A DNA stretch of 64,000 nucleotides from Malania oleifera (taxonomy: Eukaryota > Streptophyta > Magnoliopsida > Santalales > Ximeniaceae), in assembly GCF_029873635.1 (NCBI RefSeq), contig NC_080423.1, forward strand, positions 109,571,087 through 109,635,086, in the 5' to 3' direction. Of the stretch, positions 24,426-36,400 are shown piece after piece. The position numbers and the translations under genes were made by a program. How positions within the stretch are numbered: position 1 is the stretch's first letter; each line of letters opens with the position of its first letter. Below the pieces are notes generated by a model, which saw nothing but the letters and a program-made list of their open reading frames with translations, did no database searches and was not told the origin of the DNA.

Positions 24426-27400
24426 GAATATATGTGTGCGCGTGTGTTAAGTATTTGTACATATATATGTGAATACAAATGTAAATATTAGTATTTAAGT
24501 ATGTGCGTACATGTGTTTGTTTGTGCATAAAGTTATATAAATGGGTGTTAGTGTACATGTGTGTGAGTGCATAAAGTTATATAAATGTGTGTTAGTATAT
24601 ATATACATATACATTTATGATGTATGTAGATATATACATTTGAAAATTTGTTTATACATATATATATGAGTGTGTATTAAATACGTATTATTAAGCATGT
24701 AAATGTATATATGTGTATATATGGTATGTGTTAGTGTGTGAGTAAGCATATTATTATGTATGTGAATATACATGTAGGTGTGTGAATATAAGTGCGACTC
24801 AAAACAAATAAATATATTTATGTGTGTGTGTATAGGAATTTATGTGGGGGTACATAAGTATATAAGTGTGGTTATGATTGTATTTAGATATTTATAAGTG
24901 TATTGTGATTTTAAGTAGACTTCTAGTGTGTGTACATGTGTAATTAATTTCTGCCTTCATTAATCTTTAAAAATCCAAAAAAAACAAAAAGGGAAAAATC
25001 CCAGAAAATGAAATTTTATCTTTTGGTTCTCAAAATCTGATTTCAGCTTATGATAAGGACAAGACTTTATTGTATAGCGTTTTCTTCCCCTTGTCTCTAA
25101 ACAGAGCAGGAATTCTTAACCTCTGAAGATCGTATGATTGAGGGTGATTATGGTCTTAATCAACGGAATTAGATGGACGAACCAAGGTTACCTACTCATT
25201 TTCTCAACACATTTTCTTCAAGACCAGTGACACAACCCCGTGTCTTCTTTCTAAATCCCTATTTTTTAAGATCGGTGATACAACGCAATGTTCCTAAACC
25301 AACTCTTTACTATCATCATCATCACCATGTTTTTTTTCAAAATTAAGGTTCTCAAGGAAACCCCTTTTTAGAGCAATACTCTAGGCTTCTTGAAGCCATG
25401 TTGGCGTGCCATTTGACAATAATGATAATATTGGAGGACCAAAAGGAGTCTTTTACTTTTATTTCATTAATTTTCATTTATTTTATTTTGAAGACACACA
25501 CATGTAATTGTGGTAACCATTTTATGAACGAGTGTCAATAAGGGTGCTGGTTAGTTAAGCATCATTAAGATGATTAGTCAAACACCTTCCCTTTGCACAA
25601 ATGCTCTCCCAAACCATATCTCTAATTTCATAGATATTTTAAGGTTTTTCTTTTTGATTCCTATCATTTCAAAAAAAAAAGAAAAATAAGCTGGTGACTT
25701 TGTGTCTTGTATGGTTTTGTATTTTTGTTTGTCTTATTCCCTTTCTCCATCCCTCTTGTTGGGGATTGTCATTCCCTTCGTCAGCACCCTGGACAAAATC
25801 TGACATCAGCATTCCCAAATCTAATCAAAAAGCAAACTCCAAGGGGTTCCCCCCCCCGCCAAAAAATCTTTACCTCTTTTCCTTTAACCCTATCACCAGA
25901 TACACCCTTCCTATTAGCATGTATATCTTCCACATTACTTTTAACTCTCCTTTTAAATCTCTCTTCAATATCTTTGGCACCACCACCACCTCACCAAAGT
26001 GCTTTCTCTTCTTTCCATAAAAATTCCTCATTTCTGCACCAATCAGAGTGCCTTCCACGAGCATAATCCTTATGACCCTAAAGTTATTAGAATTGATTCT
26101 TGAACCAATTCTTCAGAGATTCCTTTATAAAATCAGACTGAAAACCTTGACACAATTCAAGTAAATGGGCCTAATATGGAGGCTCTTTAAACTTAATAAC
26201 TCCTTGAGCCTCGTTGCCTATCTAAGCTGAAAATTTTCAGCCAATCAAGGCCTAACTCTAAAGAAACCAAATTACCCAACAATGGGCCCATATCTAACAC
26301 AATAGAGGTGGACATAGGCCCAGATCACTTCACCCTCAACGCCTGAGAAACCTCCTGCAAAGCCTTAGCTGCTGGCTATAAACCAGCCTCTTATCGCTTT
26401 CAATCTAACTATCTCACATCAGTTCCAAATGAATTTTATAGAAGATTCGCATCACTGAACTAAAAGTTCCTATTTCCCTTGCAACACGACTTCCTCCAAG
26501 ATCAAGGAGCTCGCTACTCTGCACCAGCAATTCCAGTCTCTTTACAGCAAACAGTATCCGATTTAACCAAATGGAATTTTGGTTCATCATCAATGCCACC
26601 CCATAAAAGATTCCTTTGAAGTCTCTCAATATGGTTAGCCACAGCAGCAGGAATAGGAAATAAAGATAGAAAGTAAGTGGGCAAATGAGATAGAGTACTT
26701 TTAATTAACGTGACTCTACCTCACTTGGATAAGTACAAACGTTTCCACCCTGCTAACCTTCACTCTATCTTCTCCAAAATTGGGTTCCATATTGTCTTAT
26801 CCTTGAATTTGGCTCCCAAAGGAAGACCCAAATATTTCATAGGAAGATTACCTTGTTTACAGCCAAGGACATGCAAGAATAAGTCAAAATTAAACACCGT
26901 ACCATCAGCTAAAAATGGCATATACAAGGAATGGAATGTAAATGTGTAAAAATAAAAGCAAGAAAAAAAGAAAGATATATTGTGTCGCTGCCAAAGAAAC
27001 TCTAACCCAAGAATTGCACAGGAGGTTCCTTTCAAATAACAAAACAAATCCACTCTCGCCAACTACTCTAATGCAGATTGAAGGATTTCCCCTCAATCTA
27101 GACAGCCAAAAGGAACCTCCTTCAATCATGGCAAACAAGAGCCATGGTTGAACACACACCAAACGAAACCCAGGGTTACGAGAGAAAAGAAGAGAGGGAG
27201 GGGGCGAGCATGATAAAGAATTCTATTTCACCAAACTCTTTTTTCCCTCCCTTCACTTTTCTAAAATTAACAATTCCATAAGTCTCCATTTGTTTGATTC
27301 TCCTCAAGAATAGTTTATTTTGAAAGTGTTTAAATATGGAGATATTTTGACATTCTGACATTTCAAAGGTGAGTGAGCTCTACTATTTCAACTTTCTAAT

Positions 27401-30400
27401 GAATAGTATACTTTCCATCCATACATAGACATTTTGACAATAGGCTTAGGGTACATAGACATTCAATTTTCATCAATATATTTCATTGTAAATGTATTTT
27501 GTTTGTCTTACACATACATTTATTGCACAACAGATTTTTAGAATTTGTGCTGAAACTTACAATACGATTGCATTCTCAATTCACAAATTTAAGATTTTGA
27601 TTCATTATTCAAGTCTGATTTGGCAATTATGTCAATGACAATCAGGATATGAACAAACAGCGCATGTCCGTGTCCATTGAGTGTGGTTTTATTGTACTCA
27701 ATTTGTACAATAAAAAATATCTCCATACAAGTCAGGTTATACAACTATAGATAATATAATCTTTGAGGAAGAATGAAAACAAAATAAAAGGTAAATATTA
27801 TAAGAATATTGTCGCAACATAAGTAAGCCTTAAGGGTTTTCTTATGCATGTAGATAAACCTCTGACCAAACAAATTGATTACTGATGTATACACACATCA
27901 GATAAACTAAGTCCCATGCCTACCATCTTCAACAAAACATAATAAGTAAATTTTAGAGAAAACCAATTGAAAACCATGGAAGCAAGTTAATTTGTTGAAA
28001 ATTATTAGATGTTAGAATTCGCTCATTCATAAATTATTAAAATTAAAAACAATCATAACTCCAACCCCAAATAGTTCCGATCAGGCTCCATTCAGCTGAA
28101 TTTAATAGAGCCGTGCCAAACTAAATCTGAGTTATAATTATTATGCAAGCTCAAACAAACTGAATGATAGATCATTTTATTGAGGAAGAAATAAAAAATA
28201 TTCATATACCTTTATTGTTCCTTGAACATGTCGAGCCTTCTCCCTCATTGCAGCCCACTTGGCTGATAAGCTGGCTAGATAAGTGAAAGGGATTTCTTTA
28301 TCTCCACTAAGTATGAATGGATGTTCTACACCATCAACCATATGGATATTCTCAGCATCCGATACAGCATTAGTGGATTGGTTATGCTCATCATTTTCTC
28401 TACTAGTGGAAACTGCAAACTCTTCTACATTCCCTTCACTAAAGTCCACCCCAGAAGCAGCAAAAGTAGCACTTTCCCTGCTAATGCGAACCCCAAACTC
28501 CTCCACATTCCTTTCACCGATGTCCACACCTGAAACACCATTTTCCCTACCAATGGGAACTGCAAACTCTTCAACATTCCTTTCCCTGGTGGCCGTGCCT
28601 GAAGCAGCAAAAGTAGCACCTACATTGCATGGACAAAAGGATCATCACCATCATAATATTGACATTCAAATGCAAGAATATGACATGATGAATTGTATAC
28701 ATTTCTGTCATTCTCCAGATTTTTATAAATGAATTGACACACATTTCCGTTGTAATATCAGTTTCTTGTTCAACCAAAACACTACTGACCACCAATCGAA
28801 CCCCACCACAGCACCACAGTGGTGCAAAGGGCAGGAGCAGCAACAAGGAGAAAAGACAATTACAGGGAAAATTGCAAAAACCTCCTTTGGTGTTAACCCC
28901 CTTCGGTGTTCACCTCCCTCAAGATCCTCCCTTGAGATTTTAATCCATTTCTAGTCAAACCCATTGCCTTTAGCTGACAGTTAATATGTTACTCCATTAA
29001 GTCGATTAAAAATGACAATTTGCCCTAATAATGTATGTCTCAGGAGATATCACAAGAGGGTATCCCACCAATATTAACAATCACATGTCTTGCTATAATA
29101 GAAACTAAGAAATCTAAACCAACCGAAATGAGAATCACTAAAAAGACTGAAATTCAAAGGCCAACTTCAACAAGAGATATCAATGTAGCAAGTGAAACAG
29201 AAGGCAATATAATAATGAATTATATAACAGCGTTGTTGCCAAGTTGCTATCTTATGTTCATGTTAGATCATGTAAACAGATTCTAAGAACTTATATACGA
29301 TATTTCCAGAACTCTCAGAACTTCTACGCAGAACTACTTGCTCTCAACTAATTCTCCCAAAGTTGTGATAAATATAAATGTTAAACCTTTCTCATCCACT
29401 TTTAGTTAATGTCAAAAAAATTGATGACAAAGAAATGCTACATGATTCTACTCCCAAACATATACAAGCTTCCATGATTCTTAGTTTATTATGATCACAA
29501 CAATAGCACGAGGAGTTAAAGAATCGTCCCTTGCCTTAGGAGCACCTTATGCAACTTTGATTTGGCATTGGGGAATTTTTTAGCAATACTCAATATTTTT
29601 GGGGAGGGTGCGGGCCTTGGATCAACAGTAAGGTTGCTTCTTTGTGACTGGTTGGTCATGGGTTTGAGCCCAAGGAAAAAGTATCCCAGCAAAAAACAGT
29701 AGGTAAGGCTGCAAACACTGACAACCCTCGCCCTACGCTCCCAAAGCAGGGAGCATTGTGGCCTGTGAAGACTTTGGAAGAAGTTTTCCATTTTGTGGAG
29801 GACACAAAAATGCTAACCACATAACAAAATCAGATTTTTCTGGGCTCCGATGTGATTAATATTATTTTTTTAATTAAATATCAAAAATTTAAACAAAAAT
29901 AGCAAATAAAATTGGAAAATTATGAAAATTTGTGGGGACTTATGGGATTCAATTGGAAGTCATGGGTACTTGGATTTTGGGATTTTGCACAATGGGAAGG
30001 CTAGAAACAAGTCAGAGAGAGTTGCGGTGCATGGCACGTGGGGCCAATCACAGCTTCTCATGGTTTACAAGGAGCATGTTCACAACTGCCACGTCATTGC
30101 CTAATGCCCTCATCCATCAATTATGTCAGCATGCACCCGAACAAACACACAAGGTTCAATACTTTGTGGTCAAGATGCTTTGTTGGGGGGGGGGGGGTGT
30201 GGGGGGAACCGTGTGTTGGCACCATCCAATACATAACAATTCAACCAAAATGACGCATCCTAAGAATGGGATGGCATGGTGCCACATATATGCTTACAAA
30301 TGGCTCACCCATGAAGTCCCATGCAACAACCCAATTTAGACATCCCCAGCTACCAAACCAATGCAATGGCCTCACTCATGCCCCCCACTCTTGATCTTCT

Positions 30401-33400
30401 GTGCAATGGCCTTAGGCATGCATGTGCCTTCTCCTCAATGCCCCCTGTGATAGCCTTGTGTAATGCCTTGTAAGCATGCACGAGCCTTACCCTCGATGCG
30501 CATCACAATGGCCTTGTGTAATGCCTTGTAGACATACATGTGCCTTATCTTAGATGCTCCTCGCAATGGCCTTGTGTAATTCCTTGTAAGGCATGCATGT
30601 GCCTCAAAGGCATCCTCTTGCAAAAGCATCATGTGCATTATCCTCAATGCCCCTAGCAATGACCTTGTGCCATGCAATGCATGCATGTGCCTTCACCCTG
30701 ATGCCCCTCGCTATGGCCTTATGTGTACAAGCATGTGCCTTCTCTTCTCCTCAATGCCCCTCTAATAGGTGCCTTTCCTTGGACACACTTCAGCAATGGG
30801 CACCGACATGCATGCGCTAATCCATGCAACGAATACAAGTGGGCATCCCGTGGCATCGCAATGACATGTAATGAGCACTGGCATGCATGCACTAGGCCAT
30901 GCGGCAAGTACAAGTGGGCATTCCATGGCATCGCATTGACATTCAATAGGCACCAACGTGCACGCACTAGCCTATGTGGTAAGTACAAGTGAGCATCCTA
31001 TTGACATGTAACAAGCACCAGCTTACGTGCACTGGGCTATGCAGTAACTACAAGTGGGCATCCCGTGGCATCACAATGACATGCGGTGGGCACCGGCACG
31101 CATGCATTGGGCGTCACAAGCTGAGTATTTCACACGTTCGTAAAGGGCCATGCAACGCTAGCTAAAGCACTTTTGCTTAACTAGCCAGCCAAAATTCTAC
31201 CACTGTTTTGCCAACTAAACACTTGCATTGTCATTAAAAGAAATGTAAGCGGAAGCAATAAGCATTCATGAAAGTAATGGCAAGCAAGCAGTAAACATCA
31301 AAGCAACATAATTCATTAAAACAACACCTCCGTTAACCATTTGTGTCTAGTGAGGGAAGCAAGTAGGCTAAACACGTTTACAATGACTAGTGAGTTTTAC
31401 AAATTGATGAACGCTCACCCTCCTCTAAAGAGCTTTATACGCAAATCTCACCTTGGCACTAGGAAACATCGACTTGTTCGAGGAGTCATACTCCCATTTT
31501 TACCCTAGGACAACTACTCTTGAAAAATAAACCTACACAAATATATGCAGTGGTAACCCATCCCATGCACACGATACAAGCGATCATAGGCAAGCATAAT
31601 GCCCTGAACAAGCTTGGCTCATGACGCTCCCCCACTTATGCGGTCAACATTACTCTTCAAATTTGTCCACGAACGATTACATATCCTCCAAAGAAATCCA
31701 GCTGATTCCTTCATCTCCAAGGCCTTTCCACTTCACTAAGAACTCGTGTCACTTCTTCCTTAAGGATGTGAACTCTCTATCTGCAAGGATGACTTCAACT
31801 TCTCGTCCATCAGGTTGCATTGTCTTCACTAGAGCTTTGGTTGACTGACTTTTGCTTGGATTTTCGGTGTCAGCGTTGAACAGCTAGAGGCAACTAATGT
31901 GAAACACAAGATGCACTTTTATCCAAGCCAAAGGGTCAATCTTGTAAGGGGCCTTCCCAACTTTGGCCAAGATGGGGATTGGTTAATATTCTCCAATCTC
32001 GCCCTCGGAATAACTTGATTTATTCAAGATTGAGTTTAACAAGAACCAAGTCACCCGCATTGAAGTGAACAATCTTCTCCCCTTATCTACCAACTTCTTC
32101 ATCCATTTTGAAGCTTTCTCTAGGTAGGTTCGGCCAATTTCTGCATTAAATTTTCATTCTTTGCTGAAGATGTATGCTCTGGTACTCTTTCCTCTATACG
32201 GTTCGTCCATTGTGTGAGGTAACGACGGCTCCTAGCCTGTAACAAGCTCAAAAGGACTCTTATTAGTGGTTGAACTCTTTAAGGAATTGAAACAAAACTG
32301 AGCCACATCAAGTAGTTGCACCCAATCCTTTTGGTTGGTGTTGACGAAATGGAACAAATGATCATCTAGTAGCTCGTTGAATCTCTCTGTTTGTCTGTCT
32401 GTCTATCTGTGGATGATAACTCAAAAAGATGCCATGTTGTGAACTAAGGATTTTGAAAAGCTATGTCCAGAAGTTGTCAGTGAATCTTATGTCTCGAATC
32501 ACTGATTATGTCTAGGGGAACACCCCAATACTACAATATGTTTAAAAAACAATTGTGTTGTCTCCTCTGCCGAATAGTATTTCAATGCGAGCATAAAGTT
32601 ATCGTACTTTGAAAATCTGTCTATGACCACAAATATAAACCCAGCATCTCCCACTCTGGGCAGGTTGGTGATGAAGACCAGTGAGACACTCTCCCACAAT
32701 CTAGTTGGTACTGGTAGGGACTGCAGCAGCCTTGCAATCTTCTTCCGCTCCACCTTATCCTGTTGGCAGATGACACAAGTTCGGGTATAATCGACCACAT
32801 CATCACGCATGTGCAGCCAATAATACCTCTGCTTCAATAACGCCAAAGCGTGCCACCATCTTGGATGTTCGGCCCACATGGTATCATGAAACTCTCCCAA
32901 CAATGTCTTCCTCAAATCTTGAACTCGTGGCACGAGAAACCGACTACCATGGATCATCAGCAATTTGTCTTCCATGTAGAATCGACGTGCTTTGCCCTCT
33001 TCCATCAGCTTCATGAGATTTTGGGCAATTGGATCTTTGGCCAGGTTCTCCTTGATGCGCTCTCGCATCGTCATGGTAACTACACTCAGTGTCAAGGGTG
33101 TTACCATTTGTAATGCTGCTAACTCAGCCTTCCTACTCAGTACATCTGCAACTTGGTTCATGCGCCCTGCCTTGTGGTCAAATGAGAAATAGCGATACAT
33201 CCAATTGATTCTTCAAGAAAATTCCAGCAATATTTTTAGGAAGTGGGGAAATTCTGAGTAGTGGGTGCTTGAGCTGCAAGATGGAAAAAGAGTTGCAGTT
33301 CCAATTTAGATTTCTTCGTCACCTGGTGAAGTCACAAAGGGTTTGGAAGAGCAAAACAAATTGTCCTTGGTTCCGTTGAAGCCTCCAGATATTTTGGAGG

Positions 33401-36400
33401 TGTTACTAACTCAATTTGATGGGAATGATGTACTTGTGGAGGATTGGGCCTCGGACAACGATACAAAGGTTGCTAAGCTACCTAACGAGAGGGGTTTGTC
33501 ACCTTTAGCTGTGGAACCACTAGCTTATTATTTACCCTTGACTATGGAAGGACAGGAAGTTGTGGCGAGGGCAGTACCTTATTCCGAGTGGTTCCAAAGA
33601 AGATTTAAAGGGTTTGACAAATTTCTAGACACGTCCTTACAAGGGTTGGAAAATCAAGTAACCACTTGTTTGCTAGCTGTTGAGGCTGAATTACACTGTA
33701 GGGCTACTTAGGAAAAAAATGCACGTGACTTGAAGAGAACTAGTGTGAAAGGTTTAAGAGAACTGAAAGGTTTATTCAGTTCAATTAATTATGGTTCTAC
33801 TTCATCTAGGCGCAGTGGTATTAATAGGGAGCGGGCTCTCTCTATTTCTAAATGAATCTGAAGATACTTTCATGGAATGTCGGAGGATTGAATGAGGTTG
33901 AGAAGAGGCTTCAAATTCGTAATTTGTTGCGTACATGGAAACCTAATATTGTATGCATGCAAGAGACTAAACTTGAATGGATTACTAGAGGAATTGTCCG
34001 AAGTATATGGAGATGTCCATATGTAGACTGGTTGTACTTAGGTTCAGAAGGTGCTTCTGGAGGTATTGTCCTAATGTGGGATCGAAGGGTAGTGGAAAAA
34101 GTGGAGGAAGCAGTGGGGTATTTTTCTGTTTCATGCAAATTTAAAAATGTCGGTGATCAATTTGAGTGGGCTTTCACAAGTTTATGGGACAAATTTGAAC
34201 AAGAGGTGTAGGAAAATGTGGGAGGAGCTGACAGGGCTGATTAGTTGGTGGGATTCGCCATGGTGCCTAGGAGGTGATTTTAATATAATCCGCTTCCCTT
34301 CAGAAAGACTAGGGGCTGTGAGTTATACTTGGGCTATGCATGAATTTTCGGATTTTATCTCTTTTCATGGGCTGATGGAAATATCTATGGAAGGAGGCCT
34401 TTACACCCGGTCCAATTCTTCCTCCGCTTCTAGAATAGATCGGTTTCTTTTCTCTTCGTTCTTGGCAGATCACTTCACTCAATTTTCACAGAGAAGGTTG
34501 TCCAAAATACTTTCCGATCACTACCCAATTCTGTTGGAGGGGGGGATTCATCGGAGAGGTAGAACTCCTTTACGCTTTGAAAATATGTGGGTGAGGGTGG
34601 AGAACTTTGTTGATAAAGTGAAGGAGTGGTGGGCATCCTATTCGTTCCAAGGAAATCCTAGTTTCATACTAGCTAAGAAATTGGCAGCATTGAAGTTGGA
34701 TTTAAAAAAGTGGAACAAAGTGGAAATTGGGAATGTCACTGTTAAGATACAGCAACTTTGGAACAAATTGACTTGGATGTTAGAGAGGAAACTCATCCTT
34801 TAACAGTTGAGGAAAAGTTAGAACAAGCTACTCTCCGCACCAATATTGAAAAGCTCACTCTTTTAGAAGAGATTAGTTGGAGGCAAAAGTCTAGGGTGCT
34901 ACATTTGAAGGAGGGGGATGCAAATACCAATTTTTTCCATAGAATGGCTAATTCTAATAGAAGAAATAATGGTATTGAGAGCCGTGTGGTTGATGGTGCC
35001 TTGTCTTCCGATCAAGGTATGATTGCTGATTACATCACTCAATTTTTCGTGAATTTATACTCTGACCAACAAGCTAGTTGATCATTCCCAGAAGTCTTAG
35101 TATTTCCAAGAATATCCAGTGACAATGTAGATTGCAAAGATAGACCATTTGGGGAGGCGGAAGTTTTTGATGTCATACAAAATTTTAATGGTGATAAATG
35201 GCCTGGACTAGATGGATTTACGATGGCTTTCTTCCAAGCTTGCTGGAGGATTCTCAAACCTGATCTTATGGTTGTGTTCCATCATTTTTTGTCTAAAGGC
35301 CAGTTTGAGAAAAGCTGAATGCTACTTTCATCACTCTTATTCCTAAAAAAAATGAAGCAATTGAAGTAAAGGATTTTTACCCTATTAGTCTCGTTCTTTT
35401 TTGGGGGTGGGGGGGGGGGGTGGTTTAATAAGATCATTGCTAAGGTCTTAGCCACCAGACTTCGCACGGTTATGGAAAATATAATTTCAACATCACAGAA
35501 GGCTTTTGTGAGGAACAGGCAGATTCTTGACCTTGTATGTATTACTAATGAATGCCTTGATAGTAGATTGAAAACTAGGGTGTCAGGGCTACTTTGCAAA
35601 TTAGATGTTGAGAAGGCTTTTGATCATGTAAATTGAGGTTTTCTTATGTAGTTACTAGAATGGGGTGGGTTCTCTGCCAAATGGAGGCGGTGGATTTTCT
35701 TTTGTATATCTACAGTTCATTTCTCCATTCTGATAAATGGCACTCCTTGTGGGGTTTTTGAGAGCTCTAGGGGGTTGAGACAAGGTGACCCATTGTCCCC
35801 TTTGTTGTTTGTCTTGGTTATGGAAGCCCTGGGGAGAATGTTGGATATATTTGTCCTTGATGGTCACATGTCAGGCTTTGGTGTGGGGCGTATAGAGGGA
35901 AGAGCTTTGGTGGTGTCTCATCTTCTCTTTGCGAACGATACTCCAATTTTTTGTGACGCTGATCTGGATCAGATTTTGTTTCTCCATGTGATACTTATGT
36001 GGTTTGAGGCGGTCTCTGGGTTAAAGATAAATTTGGACAAGTCAGAGTTGGTTCCTGTTGGTACGGTATTTAATTTTGACTTATTCTTGCACGGCCTTGG
36101 CTGTAAACAAGGTAATCTTCCTATGAAATATTTGGGTCTTCCTTTGGGAGCCAAATTCAAGGCAAATTCAAGGATAAGACAATATGGAACCCAATTTTGG
36201 AGAAGATAGAACGAAGGTTAGCAGCGTGGAAACGTTAGTACTTATCTAAGGGAGGTAGAGTCACGTTAATTAAAAGAACTATCTAATTTACCCACTTACT
36301 TTCTATCTTTATTTCCTATTCCTACTGCTATGGCAAACCGTATTGAGAAACTTCAAAGGAATTTTTTATGGGGTGGCATTGGTGATGAACCAAAATTCCA

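Noticed and set aside
24013-24558. 181-aa minus-strand open frame rich in Tyr, Thr and His
   Set aside because: It is a translation of (CA)n/(TA)n repeats. No start context, splice signals or family resemblance support a gene.
33343-33711. Independent 122-aa gene
   Set aside because: It is the truncated end of L1 ORF1, directly followed by the ORF2 endonuclease.
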